Below the pieces are notes generated by a model. The model made no database searches. It saw only the letters and a list, made by a program, of their open reading frames with translations, and was not told where the DNA came from. Shown piece after piece: positions 52,828 to 61,090 of a stretch of 64,000 nucleotides of DNA (positions are counted from its first letter, which is position 1; every line of letters begins with the position of its first letter). The position numbers and the translations under genes were made by a program. The stretch is from positions 3,348,001-3,412,000 of the forward strand of contig NZ_VFOW01000001.1 in the NCBI RefSeq assembly GCF_006716355.1, read 5' to 3'. The DNA comes from Stackebrandtia endophytica. Its GTDB lineage: Bacteria; Actinomycetota; Actinomycetes; Mycobacteriales; Micromonosporaceae.

Positions 52828-53265
52828 ATGAAAGTCAAGTTCATGCGCATGTCCGCGATCACCGCGCTGATCGCGATGCCGCTGTTGATGCCCGCCGCCA
52901 CCGCGGTGGCCGATCAGTCCGTGACCGACGTCGGACCGGTGCACACCGATCCGATCGAGGTGTCGCCCGGCACGTTCACACTGTCCATCGAATCGCCCGA
53001 CGGAATGGTTCGCGCCGCGAGCCTGACCTGCGGGCCCGAAGCGGGTACCCACCCGGACGCGACCACTGCCTGTCAGCAGTTGATCGAGGCGGATGGGTAC
53101 CTGGAGCGAGTTCCGCCGGCACAGTCGATGTGCCCGGCGATCTATGAACCGGTCACCGTGGAGGCGACCGGTCGGTGGAACTCGCAGGAACGCAGCTTCG
53201 TCGGTAGCTTCGGCAACTCCTGCCAAGCCGTGGCCGAGACTGGGGGAGTGATCTTCCAGTACTGA
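52828..53265 (+). CDS. Subtilisin-inhibitor-like (SSI family) secreted protease inhibitor
   Basis: The ATG at 52828 follows AGGAG. The 145-residue precursor has a signal peptide cut near ATAVA-DQS. The four Cys (68, 82, 102, 132) have the SSI spacing for two disulfides, and LTCGPEAGTHPDATTACQQL and MCPAIYEPVTVEATGRW are typical of the family. By alignment with SSI (CPMVYDP) the reactive-site P1 residue is Ala104, so elastase- or subtilisin-like enzymes would be preferred targets. SSI proteins control extracellular proteases during differentiation. Confidence 0.92.
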   Translation: MKVKFMRMSAITALIAMPLLMPAATAVADQSVTDVGPVHTDPIEVSPGTFTLSIESPDGMVRAASLTCGPEAGTHPDATTACQQLIEADGYLERVPPAQSMCPAIYEPVTVEATGRWNSQERSFVGSFGNSCQAVAETGGVIFQY

Positions 53266-53307
53266 CGGGGCGGCCCGAGTGACCGGCTCAAGCCGGGAAC
53301 TCCGGCG

Positions 53308-53341
53308 GCGCGGCGTGACTCCTGCGGCAGTCGCGCCGCGC
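53308..53341. terminator. Terminator after the inhibitor gene
   Basis: GCGCGGCGTGACT (53308-53320) pairs with AGTCGCGCCGCGC (53329-53341), 13 bp with one G-U pair and an eight-base loop, 43 bases after the SSI stop. Confidence 0.7.
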
Positions 53342-53489
53342 TCAACCCGCGCCCGTCAAGGGACGGGCCACAGTTGCCGGGCCTCAACGGGACGTGATGT
53401 CGGCACCACCATGGGCGGCCGACATGATGAAGCCACGGGTCGATCCGACTCACCGCTTCATGGGCGGTGTTGCTCGGCCGCGATGGCGG

Positions 53490-53816
53490 TCAGCCGCGAG
53501 ATGAGCTCTTCCGGTGTGGTCGAGCCGATGGCGCCGACAGGGTGTGAGACTCAGTCGTGGGACGAGCGCTTCCGGCTCCCACCGGGGAGCCGGTGACACC
53601 TAAGCGCTTCTTCAACCAGTCTTCTTCACGCGGTTCGGCGTCGTCTACGTCCGATTTCGCAACGTAGTCGGCGTATGGGTCTTCGTCGTACTCATCGTCT
53701 GCCGAACCACCGCCACTCAGTTCGCGCTCCAGCGCATTGAGGTCGGTATTCGGCGAGTGGTACTTAAGCCGCCGGGCTACCTTCGTCTGCTTAGCCTTCG
53801 CTCGGCCGCGCCCCAT
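53490..53816 (-). CDS. DUF3073 protein
   Basis: A 108-residue protein whose start MGRGRAKAKQTKVARRLKYH and following PNTDLNALERELSGG plus the acidic DEYDEDPYADYVAKSD are the hallmark of DUF3073. The ~35 C-terminal residues (SARPTTESHTLSAPSARPHR) are not part of the usual domain and may reflect drift. In Streptomyces this gene lies between purM and vdh-bldC; here it neighbours vdh and bldC but purM is absent. Its function is unknown; the basic head suggests nucleic-acid contact (inference). Confidence 0.85.
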   Translation of the reverse strand: MGRGRAKAKQTKVARRLKYHSPNTDLNALERELSGGGSADDEYDEDPYADYVAKSDVDDAEPREEDWLKKRLGVTGSPVGAGSARPTTESHTLSAPSARPHRKSSSRG

Positions 53817-54208
53817 ATGGCTCGACCCCCTCGCACAGAATCATCGGGGTCACCGCATCGGCGCCCCGGAACCGTTGACATCTCTCGTGGCTCCTACGGT
53901 ACAGCGCGATGTAAGGCTTTCCCACCCGGCCCACCGACGAAGGCGCCCCCAATTTTAGGGTGATTCCGCCATAAACCGGATTAAAACCGGCACGGTGAAT
54001 ATCCGAATGCGGTAATGGCCACCCTCCCGGGTGAGTCGATACCGGCACCGTCGATCACGGTGGGTAGTAGGGCTTGCGTTTTAGTCCGATTTGGGGTGAT
54101 TCGCTCCCGAAAATGGTTGCCAACATCACAGCATCGACCGCCTCGGCCGCTTTCTCCGGGTGCCGCTCCGACCGGCCGAGGTGACGTCATCCGGTGGGGT
54201 GATGAATG
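53817..54208 (-). other. 392-base gap between vdh and the DUF3073 gene
   Basis: No gene is seen. The DUF3073 promoter must lie here on the minus strand; AT-rich runs occur at about 53950-53990 and 54065-54110. The far end abuts the vdh terminator. Confidence 0.35.
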
Positions 54209-54239
54209 CGGCTCCACCCCGGAAAACGGGGCGGAGCCG
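54209..54239 (-). terminator. Terminator of vdh
   Basis: CGGCTCCACCCCG (54209-54221) and CGGGGCGGAGCCG (54227-54239) form a 13-bp stem with one A-C mismatch and a five-base loop, 66 bases after the vdh stop on the minus strand. Confidence 0.75.
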
Positions 54240-54305
54240 TGGTGAGTCCGACGATCTCAAGGCGTCGTCTTCTCGCCTGGTTCGTCGTGTGACGGAACGA
54301 GTTCG

Positions 54306-55382
54306 CTAAGGAAGCAGGATGCTGCGCAGTCGCCCGCACTCGGCCATCCGACGTTCCGCCATCCGGTCGGCGGCGACCGCCGGCGGGATGCCCTCCGACT
54401 CGGCCGTGCGCAGGATCTGGCCGGTGATGTCGAAGATCTTCGACGCCCGCCGCTTCGCCCGGTCGAAGTTGAAGCCGTGGATCTCGTCGGACACCTGGAT
54501 CACGCCGCCGGAGTTGACCAGGTAGTCGGGCGCGTACAGAATGCCGCGATCGGCCAGCAGCTTCTCCACACCCGGGTGAGCCAACTGGTTGTTGGCCGCG
54601 CCGACGACGATCTTGGCCCGCAGGATCGGGACGGTGTCGTCGTTGAGGACGCCACCCAACGCGCAGGGGGCGTAGATGTCGATGTCCGAGCTGATCAACG
54701 CGTCGGTGTCGTCGACGAAGTCGGCCTGCGGGTAGTTCGTGGTCAACCAGGCGCGAGCCTGCTCGGAGACATCGGTGGCGATCACCGACGCGCCGTCGTC
54801 CAACAGGTGTTTGATCAAGTAACGCCCGACCTTGCCGATGCCGGCCAGGCCCACGGTGCGACCGGCCAGGTTCGGCGTGCCCCACCGATGTTCGGCCGCG
54901 GCACGCATTCCGCAGAAGACTCCGTAGGCGGTCAGGATCGAGGAGTCCCCGGCGCCGCCGTCCTCGGTCGATCGCCCGGTGGCGTAACTGGTCTCCTTGG
55001 CGACGATGTTCATGTCGTCGACATAGGTGCCGACGTCGCAGGCGGTGATGTACCGACCGTTCAACGATTCGACGAACCGTCCGTAGGCCCGCAGCAGCGC
55101 CTCGGACTTGTCGGCGACCGGGTCGCCCCAGATGACGGCCTTCCCGCCGCCCAGGTCCAGACCGGCCAGGGAGTTCTTGTACGCCATGCCCTTGGAGAGG
55201 TCCAAGGCGTCGCGGACCGCGTCGTCCTCGTTCTCGTAAGGGTAGAACCGAGTACCGCCCAGGGCCGGACCGAGCGCGGTCGAGTACACCGCGATGATCG
55301 CCTTGAGACCAGAGTGCTTGTCCTGGCAGAACACGACCTGTTCGTGCCCTGACAGGTTGGCTGGGGCTTCGAATACGCCCAT
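54306..55382 (-). CDS. vdh: Valine/leucine dehydrogenase (Glu/Leu/Phe/Val dehydrogenase family)
   Basis: A 358-residue NAD-dependent amino-acid dehydrogenase that reversibly deaminates branched-chain amino acids to 2-oxo acids. Features: [40 protein letters not shown] with the substrate/catalytic lysines (K69, K81), the Rossmann motif [20 protein letters not shown], and [20 protein letters not shown]. In streptomycetes vdh supplies acyl-CoA precursors for polyketides and lies beside bldC; the same pairing occurs here with one gene between. A hairpin follows the gene. Confidence 0.93.
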   Translation of the reverse strand: MGVFEAPANLSGHEQVVFCQDKHSGLKAIIAVYSTALGPALGGTRFYPYENEDDAVRDALDLSKGMAYKNSLAGLDLGGGKAVIWGDPVADKSEALLRAYGRFVESLNGRYITACDVGTYVDDMNIVAKETSYATGRSTEDGGAGDSSILTAYGVFCGMRAAAEHRWGTPNLAGRTVGLAGIGKVGRYLIKHLLDDGASVIATDVSEQARAWLTTNYPQADFVDDTDALISSDIDIYAPCALGGVLNDDTVPILRAKIVVGAANNQLAHPGVEKLLADRGILYAPDYLVNSGGVIQVSDEIHGFNFDRAKRRASKIFDITGQILRTAESEGIPPAVAADRMAERRMAECGRLRSILLP

Positions 55383-55832
55383 GATGTGCCGCTCCAGGTG
55401 AGTAGTCCTTATGGGACATTTGGTTGGGTTTCGGCGGGGGTGTCGCCGAGTTCAAGAACGTGTTCGGTGGATCCGGACACGGATCTGATGACGTGTTGGT
55501 GTCGCGGTGCGGCGTGGGATGCGACGGCGACGAATCGTCGACACGAGGCACGGCGGACGACGGGCCGGTACGGGTTCGGCACCGGCGACCCGCGCCTCCG
55601 GCGGCCGACAACCGCGCATACGGCGTTGTGAGCCGTGCCCACCACCGACATCTGAACAACCAGACACCCACTCAGCCTAGACGTCCAGCAGGTGAGACGA
55701 CTTCCCATCCGCAGGTGACGGATGGTTTCGCCGCGGCCACACACCCCGGTCGAGGCGCCCTTCGTCGATTGATGCGTGCCGGACCCGGCTCGATGGTTCC
55801 ATCGAGGCCCTCGATCGTGCGAAGATCGCGCC
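55383..55832. other. 450-base divergent gap without a recognised gene
   Basis: It should contain the vdh promoter (minus strand) and that of the conserved hypothetical gene (plus strand). Frames present are Arg-rich and lack start signals. No regulatory motif is clear by eye. Confidence 0.35.
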
Positions 55833-56675
55833 GTGACCGTTCCATTCGCCGCGTACTTTCGCGTCTATGAGCCGCTGGCCGCTTTCACCGCCGAGCGCGC
55901 CCAGCGGTGGCGGCGCTATGCGGGCGAGGACCGGGGCGTGCCGACCGAGTTGGGACCTCTGCAACAACGCCAGGAGCTCTACGAGTCCGGCGCGCTGGGG
56001 ACGAAACTGCCGCCGGTGTCCGACGAGGCCTACGTCATCGCCGGTGACGACGGCCCGCTGATCTGTCCCTGGCAGGTGAGGCCGCGCATCGCTCAGGCCA
56101 TCTACAAGCTGGCCGCCGCGTCCAACAACGCCAGATTGGCCGAGGCGTTCATCTCCGCGGAGGTGGCCGCCGAGGCCGCCGCGTTGGGGCCCGGTCCGGA
56201 TTCCCGTTCCACCGACGAGATCGATGCCGAACCGATGTGGCACGAACACGTCGCCACCTGGCACGTCCCGGTTCGGTGGTTCGTGTGTGTCGAAGCCGCC
56301 GAACAGGAGCTGGTGGTCACCGATGAACGGCGATTGTTGCGCTACCGGGTGAATATGGCAAAGGCGAGACATCGGGCGCACAAGGCGCACGCGGTCTTGC
56401 GGGCCTCGCTCGGCGCCGACAACCCGGTGGCCGAGTCGACCCGTGACCTGACCGAGTGGTTGGCGGTTTTTCACCCCCGCTCGATTGTCGAACTGGACTA
56501 CGGTGGTCTTGCCTGGGTGTTGTCGGCCGACGAGTTGCGGACCGACGATTCGCCGCAGTTGGTGCACGACGGATTGATCGCACTGGCACGCGGTGACATA
56601 GCCTCGGCGGGTCGCAGCTACGAGCGGTTGATGCGGCGGTGGCGACAGGTCAGGCTGCTGGAACGCAGTAATTGA
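55833..56675 (+). CDS. Conserved actinobacterial hypothetical protein beside bldC
   Basis: The GTG at 55833 (VTVPFAAYFRVYEPLAAFTA) is used; the frame from 55776 adds 19 unlikely residues. The 280-residue soluble protein has no known motif. Recognisable stretches are RWFVCVEAAEQELVVTDERR, RHRAHKAHAVLRASLGADNP and DLTEWLAVFHPRSIVELDYG. A gene of this kind lies between vdh and bldC in Streptomyces as I recall, so it is a conserved neighbour with an unassigned role. It may be involved in development or regulation because of bldC, but that is only context. Confidence 0.75.
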   Translation: MTVPFAAYFRVYEPLAAFTAERAQRWRRYAGEDRGVPTELGPLQQRQELYESGALGTKLPPVSDEAYVIAGDDGPLICPWQVRPRIAQAIYKLAAASNNARLAEAFISAEVAAEAAALGPGPDSRSTDEIDAEPMWHEHVATWHVPVRWFVCVEAAEQELVVTDERRLLRYRVNMAKARHRAHKAHAVLRASLGADNPVAESTRDLTEWLAVFHPRSIVELDYGGLAWVLSADELRTDDSPQLVHDGLIALARGDIASAGRSYERLMRRWRQVRLLERSN

Positions 56676-56885
56676 CCCGCCGGTGCAGGTGGGCAGCCGG
56701 ATGCCCTAAATGCCGCAAACCGGTCTAAATTCGGATATATCCGGGTTTTCCCCTCCTGTCGGCTGAATCACTTTTGACCGTTCGGCCTATGTCACTGAGC
56801 GCATCGACGTTCGACCATAGAGACACGCGAGTCGCCGGCCCCGTCATTTGCGATCGCGTATTTCATGACCCTGGAGGAGAAATCC

Positions 56886-57101
56886 ATGGCTGCACGAATG
56901 CAGGATCCGGAACAGCTGCTCACCCCCGCGGAAGTGGCTTCGATGTTCCGTGTCGACCCCAAAACGGTGACACGATGGGCAAAGGCCGGAAAACTAAGTG
57001 CTATTAGGACACTGGGCGGTCATCGCCGCTACCGTGAATCCGAAGTACGGGACCTGCTACAGGACCAGATCCCAGCACAACGAGAATCAATCGAGGATTA
57101 A
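56886..57101 (+). CDS. bldC: Developmental regulator BldC (MerR-type HTH)
   Basis: A 71-residue MerR-like DNA-binding protein. LLTPAEVASMFRVDPKTVTR is the HTH, WAKAGKLSAIRTLGGHRRYR the wing; it lacks the MerR effector domain. In Streptomyces BldC binds cooperatively as head-to-tail oligomers to direct repeats and holds back sporulation. The ATG at 56886 follows GGAGGAGAAATCC. The gene is 210 bases after the hypothetical gene and ends 129 bases before a strong terminator. Confidence 0.95.
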   Translation: MAARMQDPEQLLTPAEVASMFRVDPKTVTRWAKAGKLSAIRTLGGHRRYRESEVRDLLQDQIPAQRESIED

Positions 57102-57171
57102 CCGAAAAACCCGTCAGACCAGGACGCGCCGGGAAGCCGACTGGAACGACAAGGGCCCGCCCAAGCCCAGC

Positions 57172-57221
57172 AAAACGCACCATCACCACGAAACATCGGG
57201 AAAAACGCACCATCACCACGA
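57172..57221 (+). repeat. Two 20-bp direct repeats after bldC
   Basis: AAAACGCACCATCACCACGA occurs at 57172-57191 and again, identically, at 57202-57221, 30 bp apart. In one frame the repeats read KTHHHHE twice, ending at a TAA (57223-57225), but there is no start codon between the bldC stop and this stretch. They lie in the 3' part of the bldC transcript, just before its terminator. Confidence 0.7.
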
Positions 57222-57230
57222 GTAAGCACC

Positions 57231-57265
57231 CACCGGGCGGCGAGAGACACTCTCGCCGCCCGGTG
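57231..57265 (+). terminator. Strong terminator of bldC
   Basis: CACCGGGCGGCGAGAG (57231-57246) pairs perfectly with CTCTCGCCGCCCGGTG (57250-57265), a 16-bp stem with a three-base loop, between bldC and the next gene. Confidence 0.9.
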
Positions 57266-57300
57266 TCATGTCTGCCAAGACACGGTCGTAGCCTCCATTT

Positions 57301-58131
57301 GTGGACGTCACCGTGCTTTCTCTTGTCGACGGCGCACCCGGATGCGCACCTCGCACCCAGGTCCTAAGCTGCGCCGACGCGTTGCGTGCCGGCGGAGCCG
57401 ACGTCGAACTGGCCGACGCGACCAGCGACGCCGAGATCGACGAGGCGCTCGCGACCGGCAATCGACTCGTCGTCGCCGCCGACACCGACTCCCAGGTACG
57501 CGCAGTACTGCGCCGGGCCGTACGTCGCCTCGCGCCGCCGCCCAGCGACCGGCCCGACGACCTACCCGGCGACCGCACCGTCCCCGACCTGCCGCCGCTG
57601 GGCGTCCTGCCGCTGGCACAACACCCGCAGCTCATCACCGACCTCAACCTGCCGAGCACCCCGAAAGACGTCGCCGAGGCCGTCCTCGCCGGCCGGGTGC
57701 AACACACCGACCTACTGCGCCACGACGGTGGCGGAGTCACCATAAACGGCGTCCGCATCGGCGGCGGTGACCGCCCCTTCCGAGGCAAGATCGCCCTCGA
57801 CGACCTCATCCTCTCCGACGGCAGCGAACCCATCGTGACCTGCGTGGTCGCCAACGCCGGCAGCTACCGGGAGATCGACGGACTCGGTATGTGCGAACCC
57901 GACCCCGCCGACGGACAACTCGACGTCGCGATCGCGGTCCCATTCGTCCATCGTGGTCTGATCAAACGACGTACCCGAATCGAAGTCCGACGGGCGCGTG
58001 GACGCGCGGTGGCAATCACCCCGATGGCCGACGTGCCCCACGTCGACGACGGCACCGTCACCGACCTCACCCGCAAACGCACCTGGTGGATGGAACGAGC
58101 CGCCGCAGGCTGGTACATCCCCGCCGCCTGA
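57301..58131 (+). CDS. Degenerate diacylglycerol-kinase-fold protein
   Basis: A 276-residue protein from a GTG at 57301. Its order of segments follows lipid/diacylglycerol kinases: NRLVVAADTDSQVRAVLRRA in place of the GGDGT loop, LGVLPLAQHPQLITDLNLPS where active kinases have PLGTGND, then the beta-sandwich part GGGVTINGVRIGGGDRPF, CVVANAGSYREIDGLGMCEP and PADGQLDVAIAVPF. The nucleotide-binding glycines and the GTGND motif are missing, so kinase activity is unlikely. It lies between the bldC terminator and a MinD-like ATPase. The fold call is reasonably firm; the function may be lipid binding (inference). Confidence 0.7.
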   Translation: MDVTVLSLVDGAPGCAPRTQVLSCADALRAGGADVELADATSDAEIDEALATGNRLVVAADTDSQVRAVLRRAVRRLAPPPSDRPDDLPGDRTVPDLPPLGVLPLAQHPQLITDLNLPSTPKDVAEAVLAGRVQHTDLLRHDGGGVTINGVRIGGGDRPFRGKIALDDLILSDGSEPIVTCVVANAGSYREIDGLGMCEPDPADGQLDVAIAVPFVHRGLIKRRTRIEVRRARGRAVAITPMADVPHVDDGTVTDLTRKRTWWMERAAAGWYIPAA

Positions 58132-58244
58132 CGACAGGCTCGGCACGGAACCCGCGGCGAAACGACCCGATGAAACCCGGATGAATGCCCGAATCGCACG
58201 CGGTCAACAGACTCGCCGGGCTTGCATCGACTGTTAGTGTGCGG

Positions 58245-58337
58245 GGTGTCCAGGTACGCATACGGCAGGGCGACGCGTCAACCGGTAGGCAGAATCGGTG
58301 ACGCACACCCTCCCCGCCCGACGGCGTCTTGGACACC
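58245..58337 (+). ncRNA. Candidate structured RNA or leader element, unassigned
   Basis: A 93-base element with nested pairing: P1 GGTGTCCA (58245-58252) with TGGACACC (58330-58337), 8 bp; ACGC (58256-58259) with GCGT (58324-58327); P2 GGGCG (58268-58272) with CGCCC (58315-58319); and a terminal helix GCGTC-A-CCG (58275-58284) with CGG-T-GACGC (58296-58304) closing an ~11-base loop GTAGGCAGAAT. A TAGTGT -10-like box (58235-58240) would start transcription at about the first G of P1. It matches no family I can recognise: no T-loop for tRNA and no SRP GGAAG loop. Confidence 0.5.
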
Positions 58338-58398
58338 GACGATTCGGACCGCGCGCCACCTACCCGACGCTCTAGCTGAAGTTCCGTATCTTGGAGTG

Positions 58399-58439
58399 GT
58401 CGGCGTCACCACAGCCCGAAACCGGTGACCCGAGCCGAC
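58399..58439 (+). promoter_or_regulatory. Second stem-loop in the leader of the MinD-like gene
   Basis: GTCGGCGTCACC (58399-58410) pairs with GGTGAC (58424-58429) and GCCGAC (58434-58439), interrupted by a four-base CCGA bulge; the loop is 13 bases. It lies 61 bases after the structured element and 85 bases before the GTG at 58525. It could be an intrinsic attenuator or a processing signal. Confidence 0.45.
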
Positions 58440-58524
58440 ACCGAACGTAGCGGTGCGCCCATCGGCGGTCGTGATCGATAACCCAACATGGTCTGCGCCC
58501 GAACACCAAGGTCAGGAGCACACA

Positions 58525-60093
58525 GTGGAGCACCCACGGACAGACCCAGCCCAGTCCGTGCCACACCCGCACGGACAACCCGGTGACCCCAACACCGAGC
58601 CGCAGCCGCGTCGCTCCGCCCCCGCCGAGGAAGCCACCGAACCACACTGGTCGCCGTTCGCGCCCGTGTCGAGCAGCCCTGCCGACACCAGCGCCCAACC
58701 ACCTGCGCAACCACCCGCCCAACCCCGCGACCTCGGCGGCCTGAACCCGGACACCCAGCAACAACCCGTGGTCCCCGGGCCACCCACCTACGTGCCCCCC
58801 AACCGGACACCGAACTACGGCCCACCCGCCACCGGACCGCGATACGCCGCACCGACCCCACCCGGCGGCGGCACAGTCCCCGGCCACGCGATGCCGCCCG
58901 GCCCACCGATACCCAACCCCGGGATGCCACCGGGACAGCCGATGCCCGGCTACCTCCCAGGACAAACCGGAACACAACCGGCCGTCGCACCCCAGTCCGG
59001 ACCGCCCTCCAACGCGCCCGCCAGCGCGGCACCGGCCAGCGGCGCCCCCGCCAGCGGCCCACCCGGACCCGTCAGCGGCATCCCCGGCTACGCGCCGCAG
59101 TACAGCCCGGCGCCCAACCTCCCGGTGCCCTACCCCGACCACCCCGGATCCCTCGAACCCACCTCCGTCACCGCCGACGACTTCGCACAACGCCGAGTCG
59201 TCCCACCGGCCAAACCCGTCGCCACCACCGGAGTCCGCGCCGCCCTGCGCAAATCCACCTTCGGCCTGGTCTCGATGAAACCCGGCAAACGCGAAATCGA
59301 GGTCGCCCGCTCAACCGAAGCCGTCCGCCGCAACTTCGGCGGCCTCCGACAGATCACCGTCGTCAACCCCAAGGGCGGCGCCGGCAAGACCGTCGCGGTC
59401 CTCATGCTCGCGATGATGTTCGGACAACGCCGCGGCGGATACGTCCTCGCCTGGGACAACAACGAAACCCAGGGCACCCTCGGCATGCGCGCCCAACAGG
59501 ACTTCCACCAGCGCACCGTCCGTGACCTACTGCGCGACCTCGAACACTTCTCCGGCCCCACCGGGCGAGTCGGCGACCTCTCCCAATACGTCCGCGCCCA
59601 AGGCGAGGCCATGTTCGACGTCCTCGCCTCCGACGAATCCGCGACCGCCGGCGAAATGCTGACCTCCCAAGCCTTCGGAGACATCCGCGAAGTCGTCAGC
59701 AGGTTCTACAAACTCATCGTCGTCGACACCGGCAACAACGTTCGGGCCGCCAACTGGCAATCCTCGATGGACGCCACCGACCAACTCGTCATCACCATGT
59801 CGGCCCGAAACGACTCCGCCGAAACCGCGGCTCGCATGCTCGACCACCTCGAACAGAGCGGCCGACGCGAACTCGTGCGCCGAGCCGTCACCGTCGTCTC
59901 CATGCCTGCCCACCGAAAAGACCTCGACCTCCCAGCCGTGCAACGCCACTTCGCGGCCAGGACCCGAGCAGTCCTCCTAGCCCCCTACGAGAAACTCCTC
60001 GACTCCGGCGAACCCATCCGGTACGGCATGCTCAGCCAGGCGACCCGAGAGGCGTGGCTGAAGATAGCCGCCTCAGTAGCCTCCGGCCTCTGA
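58525..60093 (+). CDS. MinD/ParA-like ATPase with long Pro-rich N-terminus
   Basis: The GTG at 58525 follows AGGAG by 7 bases. The 522-residue protein begins with a ~215-residue Pro/Gly/Ala-rich disordered tail (PPAQPPAQPRDLGG; PGMPPGQPMPG). The deviant Walker A of MinD/ParA ATPases is VVNPKGGAGKTVAVLMLAMM (near residues 280-300); later VLAWDNNETQGTLGMRAQQD and LIVVDTGNNVRAANWQSSMD mark the switch regions. It resembles EspI-type and chromosome-partition-related ATPases of actinobacteria. No ParB partner or type VII secretion gene is in the window, so the task is open. Confidence 0.87.
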   Translation: MEHPRTDPAQSVPHPHGQPGDPNTEPQPRRSAPAEEATEPHWSPFAPVSSSPADTSAQPPAQPPAQPRDLGGLNPDTQQQPVVPGPPTYVPPNRTPNYGPPATGPRYAAPTPPGGGTVPGHAMPPGPPIPNPGMPPGQPMPGYLPGQTGTQPAVAPQSGPPSNAPASAAPASGAPASGPPGPVSGIPGYAPQYSPAPNLPVPYPDHPGSLEPTSVTADDFAQRRVVPPAKPVATTGVRAALRKSTFGLVSMKPGKREIEVARSTEAVRRNFGGLRQITVVNPKGGAGKTVAVLMLAMMFGQRRGGYVLAWDNNETQGTLGMRAQQDFHQRTVRDLLRDLEHFSGPTGRVGDLSQYVRAQGEAMFDVLASDESATAGEMLTSQAFGDIREVVSRFYKLIVVDTGNNVRAANWQSSMDATDQLVITMSARNDSAETAARMLDHLEQSGRRELVRRAVTVVSMPAHRKDLDLPAVQRHFAARTRAVLLAPYEKLLDSGEPIRYGMLSQATREAWLKIAASVASGL

Positions 60094-60100
60094 TTCGCTC

Positions 60101-60746
60101 GCCCAGGCACGTGTCTGGCGGCGTCGCTCGCGGGCTTGCCTACCAAAACCGTAGGCGGCGCCCGCGAGCGTCTTGCCATACGCGCACCTGGACGGGCGAA
60201 TCCCCTGCCGCAGCTTTTGATGTTGGGGGAGGGTGTGCGGGTTCTTGGGGTCCCGGTCCGCGCCTTGCGATGCACGTGTCTGACCGGGCGCGTTCTGGTG
60301 GGGGAAGGTGTGTCTGGCGGCGCCCGCCTGCGTCTTGCCATACGCGCACCTGGACGGGCGAATCCCCTGCCGCAGCTTTTGATGTGGGGGTGCGTGGGTG
60401 AGTTTGGTGGGCTGGTTTGGCTATCGGGTTCTTGAAGTCCCGGTCCGCGCCTTGCGATGTACGTGTCTGACCAGGCGCGTTCTGGTGGGGGCTGGTGGGG
60501 GAATCTGGCGGCGCCCGCGAGCGTCGGCGCCTGGCCGCGCCTTGCGATGCGCGTCTAACCGGTGTGTTTCGGGTGAGGGTGTGTAGCGGCGCCCGCGAGC
60601 GTCTGCCGTACGCGCACCTGGACGGGCGAATCGCCTACCGCAGCTTTTGATGTGGGGGTGAGGGTGTGCGGGTTGGGTTGGTTGGTTGTGAAAGCCCGGG
60701 CGCTTCACGTGGACGGGTGAATCGCCTGCCGTGGCTCTTGGTGGTG
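60101..60746 (+). repeat. Mosaic tandem repeat array after the MinD-like gene
   Basis: Two modules alternate. Module A (about 70 bp; core CGCACCTGGACGGGCGAATC, ending CAGCTTTTGATGT) occurs at about 60154-60222, 60312-60384 and 60583-60652, with a partial copy near 60504 and a decayed one at 60697-60746. Module B (about 66 bp; core CGGTCCGCGCCTTGCGATG) occurs at 60238-60304 and 60426-60491, partially at 60532. The array opens with GCCCAGGCAC (60101) and CCTACCAAAACCGTAGG (60139-60155). No reading frame is kept through the copies, so it is not a coding repeat. Confidence 0.85.
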
Positions 60747-61090
60747 GGGGCGGTTGGTCCGGGCGGGTGGGTTTGCCGTCGTGACGAACCCGGGACGGGA
60801 TCCCGCGATCAGGTGAATTTTCTCCCGCCGGTTCGGAGTTGTCGATCACTGGGCGAGATCGGGCGCGGGTTGATCCGGACGGGGTCAACCGGTGTGGCAA
60901 GCGGTCTCCGCCGGGTGCCGAGCCACCGGAACGGGTGAACTCTGCAGCGATGGCATGGGTCGTGTCGCTTCGTGCGGTCAGGTCGGCGAGTGGAGCGCGG
61001 GGCGCGATCCGGATATTGTCCCTTGAGGAATCACCGGTTGGGGCCGCTCGGTTGGCGGCCCGGATGGGGCGGGCGGCACAATGGCGGGCG
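60747..61090. other. 344 bases upstream of mutY without a recognised gene
   Basis: A longer mutY-frame start at 60839 exists but its extra residues look non-coding. Nothing else is seen. The segment probably holds the mutY promoter. Confidence 0.35.

Noticed and set aside
56732-56743. Palindrome CGGATATATCCG upstream of bldC as an operator
   Set aside because: It is a single short palindrome without a second copy or a recognised regulator; too weak to report as a site.
56998-57225. His-rich frame (KTHHHHE twice) as a real small protein
   Set aside because: The only in-frame start lies inside bldC and has no ribosome-binding site; the His runs come from the 20-bp direct repeats.
58245-58337. 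Selenocysteine-type tRNA with 8-bp acceptor and ~93-base length
   Set aside because: There is no T-loop (GTTCGA-like) sequence, no anticodon arm in the right place and no 3' CCA context; helices are nested rather than cloverleaf.
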